A stretch of DNA of 64,000 nucleotides from Heligmosomoides polygyrus polygyrus (taxonomy: Eukaryota > Nematoda > Chromadorea > Rhabditida > Heligmosomidae): the NCBI GenBank assembly GCA_947396885.1, contig OX377204.1:44937139-45001138 (forward strand), read 5' to 3'. The position numbers and the translations under genes are program-made. Numbering within the stretch: the first letter of the stretch is position 1; each line of letters starts with the position of its first letter. The notes under the pieces were generated by a model. That model saw only the letters and a list, made by a program, of their open reading frames with translations, was not told the DNA's origin and made no database searches. Below, in pieces: positions 52,245-63,812 of the stretch.

Positions 52245-54334
52245 AAGGGTCAAGCGTCGAATTATCACAAGGAGTTCAAGTTTTCAGGCTTTCCGAGCAT
52301 CTCAGGGACACGACAGTTTTCTGCGACAACGAGCGACATCTACGTCCTAAATTATAGTCTATAAAATTAGAAGTGCCAATTACTAAGTAAAATTAAGTAC
52401 TTTTTCTACAAGATTTCTGGACGCGCTCTTCGAAGCGATGACGTAATGGCAACCGGAGGATGGACTTGTATCGAAACTATTTTTCTCTCTTCTGCAGGAA
52501 ACAGCATCAGAAAGTGAAGTTGTACCCTATTATATTACAAGCCACAGCTTGAAACACGGTAATAAAGCCTGTTTTTTTAACGGTCTCTGTATGAACAGAC
52601 GCTCCGATTTATACATTTGCCGAAAATTTTTGACACCATTAATCACATGGAAGCCGCTATTTTTACAACCGACTTTTTAAAGCGTAGAATCCACACATCT
52701 TATGGTTTTAAAAGCGCTGGTATTTTTCAGAGACGTCGAACAATCTCCGAAGTATGGTAGGTTACGTGGAGCCATTACGTTCTCCAATATCATCGATCAC
52801 CACTGAAGATGGTCTTCTCGCGGAAAATTTTCTATCTTCTGAAGGAAAGAACACGCAAGAGTGAAAGTTTGCTTCATGGATTTGTAAGTATGAATATCAC
52901 ACAGTAAAAAACTAAGCTTTTTCGCAGCGATCTCCGATATTATTAGGGCGGATCGTATTTGAATCTTTAGTTTTTCAAGAAAAATCATGGTTTTCTGAAG
53001 CGAACAGATTGGATCGCCCCTGGTCATTGGATCGACGAAATTCGACATTCACAAAAATGACTATAACTCGGTAAGTTTTTCAAAATTTGAAAAAGCCATG
53101 GACTTTTAAGAAACTAAGAGGAAATGGCTTGCATACAGTGTAAAAATCTGTTTTCAAAAAGTAGGTCATCATACGGGGCGGGAGCCTTCGATTTTTGATT
53201 GAAAAAATTAATGATTTTGTATAAATAATTCAGTAATTTTTTGAATTTTAAAAAAGCCAATGACTTTTTAAAAACTAAAGAAAGAGCGCTTTCGAGCCAT
53301 ATAGTGAATAGCTTTTAACAAGGAGCTCTTCATAGGGGGTGGTGGGGGGTTCGATTTCTGGTTCACTGTTGCAGAAATACGTGCCAAAAAACGAACCCCC
53401 CGCTCCGTATGAAGACTGCTTTGAACCGAGATATGATCAATTTTGTGAAGAACTGTTCGTCCCCTATGAAGAACTTCCTAATGAAAAAGTTTCATGTATG
53501 GTCGGTCAGCATATTTCCTCCATTTTTAAAAAGTTATTTAAATTTTTGAATTTCTAAAAATGAACCGAGTTACGATCATTCTATGAAATCACTCCAATGT
53601 CGACGGTGCAGAGTTTACGAGCAGTTTTTCACAAAATTGATCATATCTCGGTTTATTTTTTGAAATTTAAAAATCCCAATAATTTTTTGAAAAATAAAGA
53701 AAAGGTGCTTTCTAACCATATGGTAATCAGTTTTCAAAAAAAAAGGATCTTTATACGGGGCCGGAGGGTTCAATTTTTGGCACCTATTTCTGGACCAGAA
53801 ATCGCACCCCTACCGCCCTCTACGAAGACCTCCCCCTGTTAAAAGCTATTTACTATATGGTTCTAAAGCGCTTTTTCTTTAGTTTTCAAAAAATTATTAC
53901 CCTTTTTTAAATTCGAAAAAATTACTGAGTTACGATTATTTATACAAAATCACTTCAATTTTTTCAATAAAAAATCGAAGGCTCCCGCCCGTATGAAGAA
54001 CTACTTTTTGAAAACTGACTTTTATACTGGACAAAAGCCATTTTCTTCTAGTTTCTAAAAAGTCATTGGCTTTTTGAAATTTTGAAAAACCTACCGAGTT
54101 ATAGTCATTCTTGTGAACGCCGAATTTCGTCGCTCCTAGGACCAGGAGTCCATCTAAACTATTCATTTCAGAAAACCATGATTTTCACACTGTGCATTAC
54201 TTTACTTTATTCTGGACGTAGCCCGAAGACCACGTATAAAACAACAAAAAAAACAAACACAAAACATCAGCATAGTTGAATGAGAGAACAGCAAATGACA
54301 AAACAGCATCATTACTTACTGAATAAACGAAATA

Positions 54335-55614
54335 TTAGGTTGGTGCATAAGTTCTTGGACATTTGGGGCATGAAGTATTTATTATCACAACATACGAACA
54401 GCAATATCAAATTATTTGAAGTAACCACCCTTTACATCAATTGTCTTTCGCCAACGTGCTGGTAAGTCATAGATGCCTTTTCTCCAAAACGTGGCCGGTT
54501 GTGATTCGAAAAATGTGAGCAGTGCCTCCTTGACATCCTCTCGGTTCCCAAGTTGCTGGCCGTCCAAATAGCGTTGAAGGCTTGAAAGCAAATGATAATC
54601 AGAAGGAGCGAGATCTGGTGAGTAAGGTGAATGTGGAAGAACGGTCCATCCGTAGTCCGCCAACTCAGCCGCCGTCGCTCTAGCAATATGCGGCCTAGCG
54701 TTGTCGTGTTGAAAATACACCTTCACTTGCTCTCCTCGTGTGGTTTTAAGGTGGGCCCTCAACTTCCTCAGTTGGTTGACGTAAACCTCTGCCGTCACTG
54801 TTATCCCTTCGTCCAGCAGCTCCCAGTATTCTACGCCAAGAACGCTCCACCAAATGCATAGCATCACCTTTTTCACGTGAAGGTCGGGTTTCGGAACGTC
54901 CTCTGCCTCTCCAGTTGCGTCAACCCACTGTGCACGCCGGTGATAATTAGAGTAGAGTATCCACTTCTCATTCCCAGTGACAAGGTTGTCCAGCCATCCG
55001 TGGGTACGTCTGAGGGTAAGGAGAGACAGAGCGACATCGGCTCTGCGATCCATGTCATGTTGTGTCAAGTCGTGAGGTACCCAGCGCCCCAATTTTTGCA
55101 CCTTGCCAATCGACTTCAATCCTCGAGCGTTGAGTGACTAACACCAAGAATGTTTGATAGTTCAAGTGGTTTGGTATGGGTCCGCTTCCACTCTACTTCG
55201 GAGGCCATCCAAATCCAGTGTCATCGGGCGCCCTTCTCGTTCATGATCTTCAACGGAGAATTCACCAACTGCAAACCTCCACTGGTACAACCACTGGTAC
55301 ACAGTACTTCGAGCAGGAGCGCTCTCGTATTAAACATCCTTCAGGCGACGATACGATTCGTTGGCATTGAGGCCAGATTGATGCAGGAATAACACGACGT
55401 GCCGAATATGCGTCTCAGTTGGGATGAATTGTTTAATAGCTGCATAATAGCTGACGTTAACAACGCAGAAGTAAGTGTTAGGAACAGTTTTGTAGCACTT
55501 TCCTTTCTCTATCGATCGATCATTTACGCGTTGATACATGTGAGAAATTTGGCGGGAAAATGCGCTATCAATTCAGGAGGGATCAAATGTCCGAGAACTT
55601 ATGCACCAACCTAA
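54335..55614 (-). mobile_element. mariner element (bandit/Hsmar1-like ends)
   Basis: TTAGGTTGGTGCATAAGTTC at one end and its complement at the other bound 1,280 bases, with TA flanking both (54333-54334, 55615-55616). Length and ends fit mariner. The end sequence resembles the cecropia-subfamily group that includes Hsmar1 and the hookworm element bandit. It is inserted in the 3' UTR of CR1 copy B. Confidence 0.92.
54412..55560 (-). pseudogene. mariner transposase, frameshifted, catalytic Asp changed
   Basis: A DDE/D transposase would cut and paste the element at TA sites. The C-terminal frame of 235 codons (55119-54412) is open. The catalytic triad should be D, D(34)D. The second and third are present (HDNARPH, D139; APSDYHL, D174, exactly 34 residues between), but the first, in the TGDEKWI motif, is Asn (TGNEKWI, N50; codon at 54970-54972). 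The N-terminal DNA-binding part (THIRHVVLFLHQSGLNAN...) is in other frames, with a stop after YRRLKDV and a frameshift near 55128. It is therefore inactive in at least three ways. Confidence 0.9.
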
Positions 55615-55640
55615 TAAAAGAGAATCCAAAGAGAAGAAAA

Positions 55641-57750
55641 TCAGGACACCTCTGCAACTGCCTTAGCTTTAAAAGAGCCAAGAGTCAGTTGTAGGAAGTT
55701 CTCTTTGAACGCCTTATTTAAGAGCGTAGTAACCCTGTTACAAAAGAATTGTGCACTGAAGTGTTTCCTACAAGACGGAACCTTTACTTTCTTCTTATCA
55801 CCTCTAGTAGAGGAATCAACAACTGTGAAAAAATTGGAGGAGCTAACAGAAGCTCTACCAGTAAGAATTTTGAATTTCATAACGAGATCATTTCGTTTAC
55901 TTCTGAAATGCAAACTACGTAAGGCATACAACCGACGTCTTATAACTCCGTTTGAAATAAACTCATAACTCAGTCCAGAGCACCGCATAGCTAGTTTACG
56001 CGTGAAGTTGTTTTGGGCACCTTCGAGGAGATCAATCTCCTAATTCCTATATGGAGAGAACACAGTCGTACCAGTTTCCAATACAGGCCTTACATACGTT
56101 TTGTAAGCTTTGAGAAGTACCACGGAATTGCATATACGTAGAGCCTTAATCAGATTAAAAATACGACTAAATGCGCTAGCAATTAGGGACTTATAGTGCT
56201 TGTAGAAGGAGAGCTTGTTCTTCTTGTTCTTGTTCTTGTTCTTCTTCTTCTTCTTCTTCTTCTTCTTCTTCTTCAGCGTTTGTCCCGCTTCGTTGCGGGG
56301 TCCACTCTTCTGGTGTTACGACGCCACCTTTCCCGATCCTGCGCTTGATCAGTGTGGACACCAGCTATTTTAATGTCCGTGTGTAACGTATCGGACCAAC
56401 GCTGCTTCGGGCGTCCTCTAGACCGCTTTCCAGATACTTTCAACTCAAGGCCTATCTTGCGGACGCTGTCTTCTTTCCCACGCAGGACGTGGCCGTACCA
56501 TCGCAAGCGAGCTTCGCGCATCTTGTCCGCTATCGGCGCGACACCGAACTTCTGCCGAATAGCATCATTTCGAATGCGGTCCATGCGAGTGACTCCAGCC
56601 GTCCAGCGCAACATCTTCGTCTCCATGACGCTGAGGCGCGTTTCAACTTCCTTATTCGCGGCCAACACTCAGCACCGTACATCGCTACCGGCCGGACGAC
56701 TGCTCTGTGGATCTTCGACTTCAGGTGCTCTGGTATCTTCCTGTCGCAGAGCGCGCCAGTCAACGAGCGCCACTTGGACCAAGCTGCACTCACGCGTGAG
56801 TTCACTTCAACCATCAGACCGCCGTCAGACGCTATTGCTGATCCCAGGTATTTGATCACCGAAGTGCGTGAAAGTCCAGCACCGTTAATCTTAATGGAGC
56901 CGGACTCGTTCACGTCAGTCGTTAGGTACTCGGTCTTCTTGACGTTGAGAAGCGGGGAGAGAACCCCTCCTTGGGGGACCCCACTCGTGACAGGATAAGC
57001 CGAGGAAAATCGCAACCAGTACGAACCTGTAAGGTGCGGTCGTAAAGAAAATTCCTAATCTAATCAACAGCACGAGGATGTACACCGACAGACTTGAGCT
57101 TGTGAATTAATTTCGTAACACTCTGTCAAAAGCCTTCTCAAAATCAAAATATACTACATCGACTCTCTTTCCGGCATCAACTGCTATAGTCCAATCATTT
57201 AAGAATGTTAACAGCGCCGTTTCAGTACACCTTCCCTGCTAAAATCGATACTGATTAGCCGGAATTATTGCGTGTTTGTCCAGGTGCGCAACTAAGTAGC
57301 CTATAATAATCTTTTCGAACGCTCTGGCAAAGATTGAAGTGATGCTGATCGGCCGTTAATTTTCAGCAATATTAAGCGGTGGCTTTTTAGGTACAAGCAC
57401 AACAAAAGAATGCTTCCATCGAGGAGGTATCTCACCTCTCATAAATGACAAATTGAAGATGAACTCCAAAGGAGAGGCAATGTGAGTAATGGTCTTTTTA
57501 ACAAAACCTAAGGGAATAAGATCCGGAGTTAAAGAAAAAGAGCTGTCCATTTAAAAATCAGTTCAACAATCTTATCTCTATGGAACCAGATGGTAGGCTC
57601 CATAATAGGATGCCTAACAACTTCACTATCCAAAACAGAGCCAGAACCAGAATCACTTACAAAGACACGATGAAATTCCAACGCAAACACTTCGGCTTTG
57701 CCCTTTCCGATATAACGACTTCGTTATCGTTAACAACTATAGCTGGAATA
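55641..57750 (-). pseudogene. CR1 copy B reverse transcriptase pieces
   Basis: From the 5' side: VVNDNEVVISERAKAE-like codons, WFHRDKI, DLIPLGFVKKTI, RGEIPPRWKHSF, then frameshifts, SGVPQGGVLSPLL (about 56955-57000). The RTE fragment intervenes. Then FYKHYKSLIAS, LLKAYKTYVRPVLETGTTVF and the thumb up to VAEVS, stop. The stretch that should hold YADD is absent, deleted at the RTE junction. Confidence 0.8.
56226..56960 (-). pseudogene. RTE LINE (lineage A) 3' fragment inside CR1 copy B
   Basis: Minus frames read NVKKTEYLTTDVNESGSIKI and on to VRPVAMYGAECW, then, after a one-base shift, EVETRLSVMETKMLRWTAGV and on to DPATKRDKR, stop. This is about 85-90% like the C-terminus of the RTE at 8672-11650. 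A (GAA)n-type tail lies at 56245-56275, here as CTTCTT on the plus strand. The 5' junction falls directly after SPLL of the CR1 RT, giving a fused ORF of 161 codons. Confidence 0.88.
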
Positions 57751-58844
57751 GGTTTGGAATCTTTAATCATTAAACAGGGCTTGAAACTTTTTGTGGCAAG
57801 TTTTTTACTGTGTGCGTGATCTGCTTCAGGTAAAAATTAATTTTTCTTGAAAAACAAAAAATTTAAATACGATCCGCCCTAATCGTATCGGAGATCGCTG
57901 AGAAAAACCTTGGCTTTTTACTGTGTAATATTCATTACTTTAGATTCCATGAAGCACAATTTCACTCTCGCGTGTTCTTTCCATCTGAAAATAGAAAATT
58001 TTCCGCGAGAAGAACATCTTCAGTGGCGATCGGTGGTATCGGAGAACGCAATGTCTCCACTTAACCTACCATATTTCGGAGTTTGTTCTACGTCTCTGAA
58101 AAATTCACAGCTTTTAAAACTATAGGAAGTGTGGATTCTACGCTTTAAAGAGCAGGTTGTAAAAATAGCGGCCTCCACGTAATTAACGGTGTCGAAAATT
58201 TTCGGCAAATGATACAAATCGGAGCGTCTTTTCATACAGAGGATCGTTTTAGAAAAACAGGTTTTATTGCCGTGTGTCAAACTGTGGATTAATATTTTGT
58301 TGGGCACAACTTCACTTTCTGATGCTGTTTTGTGCGGAAGAGAGAATATTAGTTCCGTGACAAGTCCACCTCCAGTTGCCATTCCGTCATCACTTCGAGG
58401 AGCATTTCCAAAAATCTTGCAGGAAAAGCACTTAATTTTCCATAGTAATTGGCACTTCAAATTTTATAGACCGTAATTTAGGACGTATATGTCGCTCGCT
58501 CACGCAAAAAACTGTCGCGTTCATGACATCCTGAAAAAAAAAATCTGAAAAATGGAAACCTCTCATTGACTCCAAATCTGCCGGCAGAAAATCTTTATTT
58601 TAACAAGTAGTACAATCATTACTTTAAACTTTTTTAATATTAATTTTTACAACTTCGGGGAACGAAGGAGAGGCTTCACGCCTTCGTAGACATTCCTGGA
58701 AAAAACAACATATTAAGAATTAAAAACATCGCCTAATAACCAGAAAAGTTAGAGAGACCGGAAGAGTAAGACCCCCTCCCGTCCAGACGAGACCACAGTA
58801 CGACCCCCCCCCCCTTCGATACCTGAACCTCAAGCTTGACCCTG

Positions 58845-59143
58845 GATCAGACAGAGCTTTTAAATGAGGTTGGCTCAAGGCATAGTTCTCGAAATGGAGG
58901 GGCATAGGAAATCCTCACTACATATGTCGCCCACAAAAAGTTTACACGTTGTCCTCGCACAATTTTTTTCTGACGCGTAGGAAAAGTCGATTTCTTTGTA
59001 ACGTCGAGAGTTTGTTTGTTAATTGAACCCACTACTTGACGAGAAGCCCAACAAATCAGTCCCCGAAATTTGTCTTTGCCAACCACGCTTTCAGCAACGT
59101 CTATGGATGAAATACCCGAACACAAAAAATTCTTTTGAAAAAT
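58845..59143. other. No gene seen
   Basis: Short spacer between the palindromic element and SINE copy 8. A 92-codon minus ORF has no domain. Confidence 0.35.
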
Positions 59144-59156
59144 TTGAATTCAACTA

Positions 59157-59484
59157 AAGGATAAGGATAAAGGACGGCGTTACTCAATCCCTTCTGGGAT
59201 GCGCCAGCGCATTCTACTTCTACGGGATGTCGTGGAGGCGTCACGAATGCGTATTTGGCCATACAATGACTTGCGGTGGCCAGCCGATGAACAAGTCAGC
59301 GCTTTGTCCTGCTCAGAGAAGTCTGGAATCAATTCACCGACCCCGGAGGGATGGAAGGCTTGGTTGGCGTGGGCGGGAAATCCGAACCAGGAACCTGGTA
59401 TCGGGTGCACGCGACAGTCGCGCCTCCTCCGACTGCACTACACGCGCCCTTTGGACTTACCTTGGCAAGCTGTACGATCATACC
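59157..59484 (-). mobile_element. tRNA-derived SINE, copy 8, full length with extra 5' head
   Basis: Minus strand: about 35 extra bases (GGTATGATCGTACAGC...), then the tRNA-like head GCGTGTAGTGCAGTCGGAGG, B box CCTGGTTCGGATTTCC, body and CCTTTATCC tail. TTGAATTCAACTA is directly repeated (59144-59156, 59485-59497), a clean 13-base target duplication. About 95% like copy 3, so these are the youngest copies. Confidence 0.9.
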
Positions 59485-59497
59485 TTGAATTCAACTA

Positions 59498-61960
59498 GAA
59501 AAGTAAATTACAAGACTGTGCCCGGAAGGGTGTGGATGACGTCGTGTCACATGGTCGTCAATGCGTTAAGCTTATCTCAGGCACCATGCACTCTCTCAAT
59601 CAAAACAGAGTGATTGAGATTTCCGAAGCAGATTGGTAAGCAGTGCTTTGCGCTGCCATGGCTGTTGGTTTCGCAGAGGCGCTGCATAGCAATAAGGCTG
59701 TGGAGTTGTGTCGCCGCTGTACCTCTTTCCCTTGCACTGATTGGGTCTCACACGCGTTCAGTGACCCAGAAGTAAATGCAATGCTGGCGTATCCCTGACG
59801 GAGATCGATCTAGAAATGAAGCAATGTTCCGGGAAAAATCGCTATTTTGTGGTCTAGCACCTCTTGTCGTTGCCGATGGAACAAGCGTCGCACTGCTTTG
59901 TCGAATGTTCTCGCGAAGGAGTGAACAAGGCATTCCATCGAACAGGAGGGATATTGTGCTTCTACAGCAACACGTAGTGAAATGTTCTCCGTTCTCGACT
60001 TCGCTGATGTACGTTGAAAAGGAAGCGCAAGGAATTTTCGGAAGGGACAGAAAAGTTAGCAAAGGCGATTCCATCCATGATTTCCATAAAGTGGGAAGTG
60101 CTTTTCTTTTCAAAGCGATTCAGTAGTTCCTTCACCGGGAAAGTATAATATATTCGGAAATTTTCGGAATTTTACGAAAGTAACACTGGAAGAATTGAAA
60201 GTATGAAGGAAGACTTGCACTGAGAATGGAAAGTGTCAAACTGAATGCAATGATTTTCAGCGAATAACAGCCATGCTCGGTTTAAGCACAGCACGGCTCT
60301 TAACTGGCGCTGCAATTCTCGACAGCTGTTCCTTCTTCCTAGCTGCTTACAGCCAGTGAGTTTGGCATGTCTCTCTGTTCGTTAAGCACATCCGAAGGTG
60401 AATTTTAGTGATGCTTAGGCCCTTCCCAAGCTACCTATGACCCCTGGTGTTCGGCAGAAGCAATTTTCACCTAAAAAGTGTTGCCATGCTCGAAACGTCG
60501 TAACATCGCTTTACGAGAACCTATTGAAGAGATCTAGAATTCTGATAAAAGCCCAGGACGATTGAACTTTTTTGATGGATAGGCGGTAAAGATTGCGACG
60601 CGGTTAGACTTTTTCACATTTTAGGCTCCACAACTGTGTATGGGTTATATGCTTGCTCCGATTTTGAACAGACATTCTCGCTGTGTTGTGCTACTCTAAT
60701 TAGAAGAAAAATATGAAGCTTCAACTCCAGTACTAATGAAAAGAGCCCAACTTAACTACGTTGCTGATTAGGGTACAAGCAAGTGTTAAGACGCCAGATG
60801 AAGGGCAGATAAAAGCGTTACAAACGTGGGAGTCCTGGTGTTCTCTTGACATCCCCGGAATTCAGTCGGTGAGGCTCTTGTCCAGCGGGAGTCTGCGAAG
60901 CGCATTTCATGGCCGGCCTACGTAATTTCCTGCGAGTTGGCTCATGACACAAAGTCTCAGGCCTTCGAACGTCGACGAAGCTCTGAACTTCGGCGGTCTT
61001 CTCTCACACAAAGTGGGATGTTCTGACTAAAACAACAGAAGACTGCTGGGACACTGCAAATTTGCGTGCACAGGGTGAAGTTAAGCTATACCACTTTGCA
61101 AATTTGAGTAACTTCGTCGAAATCATACATTTTTGCGGCGATTTGAGGAAGGAGCACCCTTCGTTTCTAATTCGCCAAACATTCTCAAATAAGCAGTGTC
61201 CATTTCATTTAGTTGCCTTTAGAGTTTTGAGGTGATGAGAGAAAGATTAAGGAAAATAGGAGGACTAATTGAAGGATGATGAGTTTCCACGGTGACCACG
61301 ATTTGGGCAGCAGTCATCAGCTGGAAGTGAAAACCATCACAGAAAGTTTTTAGGGTCGGCTTCAAGATCGGAAGGAGCTCACACAGTTGTTCATGCGCGC
61401 AAACTACAATGGTACATGCGTATGATTACAACACCATCTCCTCACCAACTTCACGAAACCGATTCTTCGATGTACATATCATTGAATGTCTCAGAAGAAG
61501 TGAATTAATTACGATGATTTGATTTTAAATTTATTTTTATTAAGATATCAAAGATCGTATTTCCCGTCAGGAGTTCTATATATTCATCGAACACAAGGGA
61601 TAGTCAGGGGAAGATCCAGTCTCATAGATCAGAATGCAGTATAACGTCTCAGTTTTTCACTTGCTCTGAATTCTTGAAATTATCTAAGAAACACATCAAA
61701 ACAAACTCTGCAAGGCAATATGAAAAAACCGGTCTTGACCGGTATCTTAGTAGTTAGTAGTTTTCCTCTATACTAGGTTGATTCTTGTCGCTTCCTTCGT
61801 TTTTCCCTGCTTACAATGACTTTAATTTATGTTCACTTGCGTTGTTCTGCTTTTGCATGGTTATCCATGTGCAGAATAAGTAGATAACTAGATAAACATA
61901 TTATTATCGCCTTTGTTTCGCATACATGAAAATTTGCCTTCATCTGATTTACGGATTTAT
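59498..61960. other. No supported gene
   Basis: Two opposite ORFs cover 59748-60126 (116 and 121 codons). Neither shows a domain or clear splice sites, and I cannot tell whether one is an exon. From 60130 to 61960 there is no ORF above 60 codons, no repeat end and no RNA-like structure. Confidence 0.35.
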
Positions 61961-63260
61961 CGTTGTCCTTCGGTTTTTCAGCACCTTCGTTAGTACTCGT
62001 AGTATTATCTAGGGAAGCTATGTCTTACAAATTTTACCTTCCACCTTGCACAGTTACATCGGTGGAGGGCAGTGCAAGAGAATTATCCGAGAACTCGCCA
62101 AATGAAGCGACTTCAGGTGCGGGCACGCTGTGCGTTCTTCGACTTCTATTGTCGCCGATTGAGGTCAGCGACTCACCGCCGCGACCGCGGTCTCCCATCA
62201 CGACGGGCCCATCAAGACGGTCTGTGCCGCCAACAGTCATCCCGCTCTACGTCCCTGTACCCGTCGGTTTAGCGCTTCTCCTTGCACGAGCCTTCTTATG
62301 GCCAAAACCAGCCTCTGTGCTGCAAAATTTAATGCGTTTTCGTGATCAGAGTGACTAATGAGCAGGGGATCACCGATCCAGTCCCTTTGTTCTATCGTCC
62401 GTTACAGGCTTGGTGTCATCCGCACACATGCAGATTCCTTTTAAATTTCTATGAAGTGTGACGAAAACATCCTTGCTCCAGCATACTGTCACATTCCTTT
62501 ATCTGCTCCTAAGAATCGGTCATTAGATTGTCCTCTCTTTCCACACACCCAAATTTCGTTATGCTATCGCCTTTTTTTATGGCGAAGCAAAGCTCCTGTG
62601 ATGCTGATGAGCGGGCGAATTCCTTCTTCCTACAAGCTATTCAACCACGATCCATTTTGGGTATTTGAAGCCCTCGAGTTTGAAGGGCATAACACTATTT
62701 GTCGTCCAAGTTTCTAATTCAGCAAGTTAAACAAGACGGTATCTGGTTGTTATTATTGTTCATTGACTATATGTGACGGTTGTTGGAGCGGCCACGGGAA
62801 TGTTGAAATTTGTGTCCCTTTTCGTTTCCCATTTTGGCTGCTGAATGCACTGAATGGAGATGAGTACTGACAACATTCTGCATGTTTGGACTCGACCATA
62901 ACCCATCATGTTACTTCCTCGCTTCCAGTGAGCTGCCCATTCGATGGAACAACATATTTCTTTTGAAGACAGGGCTTATTGTTAAAAAATGCCACCACTG
63001 CAACTGAAACGGAACAGCTCACATGGGCTATCAAATGTTGAAGTTGAGGTTGCTTTAGATTATACCAACTCCTCTGAAACCAATGGGACTCATTTCGGAG
63101 TGATAGAAAATATGAACATCACATACTGCTATATGCTGTTACAGCGAGTTTTGTTGCGATTAAAACCGTTGCGCCAGGCGGAACCCGAGCCCGCATCTTT
63201 TGCTTTCTGTGCAGCGATTCTACGCCTTACACCTCCGGTGCTGTTTCACCACACGTAACA
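61961..63260. other. No supported gene; GC-richer patch
   Basis: ORFs at 61963-62358 (131 codons +, Ser/Pro-rich), 62451-62717 and 62989-63258 are open but unrecognised. The first begins after a TTTTTCAG-like string (61973-61981), an acceptor candidate, so a real exon cannot be excluded. Confidence 0.3.
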
Positions 63261-63282
63261 TCTCCGATATCTGCTAGGCCTG

Positions 63283-63345
63283 CATGAGGCGTAGCGTCGC
63301 TGCCCGGAAAGTAGAGGGGTGGGTTCGAGTCTTGCCCCGCGCAAG
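63283..63345 (+). repeat. tRNA-like segment (weak)
   Basis: TGAGGCGTAGCGTCGCTGCC resembles an A box, and GGGTTCGAGTCTTGCCCC, 35 bases on, a B box. Acceptor halves do not pair well. It could be a tRNA pseudogene or a SINE head. Confidence 0.3.
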
Positions 63346-63688
63346 AGTTTTAGTCGAGCAAAACATCCTGTAACAACATAACATATCTCTACTAGTCGCT
63401 TCAGGCTGAAACAAATGTGTTAAAGCATCGTATCCTGCTCAACTTCACTAGAGCTCCGCTTTCCTAAGGTTTTATCTTTTTATAGCTTTATCAGTTGGGG
63501 ATTGCTAGAGACCTTATTTCGACTGATGCTTCGGAGTCTTTTTCAGAGCCTCGAAAAGTCGGAAGTGTTCTATGGGATACTTTCCAAACGCCATTTCATT
63601 AAATAGCATTTTCTATAATAAAATGAGCAAGTGCGAAAACGTAGAAAGGCTCCCTGCTCACTCTCTATATCATGTGTTAAATATCAAG

Positions 63689-63812
63689 AGAAGGATCCCA
63701 CTATATAAAAGCGAGAACGGTCGTTTGTCTGTGTGTGAGTGAGTGTGTTTATTTGCACAGAAGAGCTGGGGGAGTGTTTTGGAGGAAGTGTGGGTTGGGG
63801 GGGGGGGGGAGG
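63689..63812 (+). repeat. Composite minisatellite element, start (second locus)
   Basis: GGATCCCACTATATAAAAGC, AACGGTCGTTTGTCTG and CACAGAAGAGCTGGGGGAGTG, then a 13-base G tract (63797-63809), parallel 37590-37712. The minisatellite does not follow before the window ends. Confidence 0.65.

Larger units (their letters stand above)
54199..57785 (-). mobile_element. CR1-type LINE, copy B, broken by mariner and RTE insertions
   Basis: Minus strand. The 5' coding part is at about 57750-56960, the thumb part at 56225-55641, the 3' UTR is split around the mariner, and the tail AGAATAAAGTAAAGTAA is at about 54205. It interrupts the palindromic hAT-like element between sequences that are contiguous in copy 1 (CACTGTGCATTGAACAAGACC, 47658). 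Junction bases are approximate. Confidence 0.75.
52245..58844. mobile_element. Palindromic hAT-like element, copy 2, with nested CR1/mariner/RTE
   Basis: The left end AAGGGTCAAGCG and right end CAAGCTTGACCCTG are flanked by TATCAGAC / GATCAGAC (7 of 8 match). Without the CR1 insertion (about 54199-57785) it is about 3.0 kb and nearly a full palindrome with its axis near 53605. The outer arms pair 52300-53000 with 57800-58520 (for example GAAGTATGGTAGGTTACGTGG). The inner arms pair 53040-53590 with 53620-54130 (AAAAATGACTATAACTCGGTAAG). No coding capacity of its own. Confidence 0.82.

Noticed and set aside
59748..60126. Host gene on 59776-60126 (+) or 59748-60113 (-)
   Set aside because: Two opposing open frames of similar length, neither with a motif, signal or splice chain; cannot choose between them.
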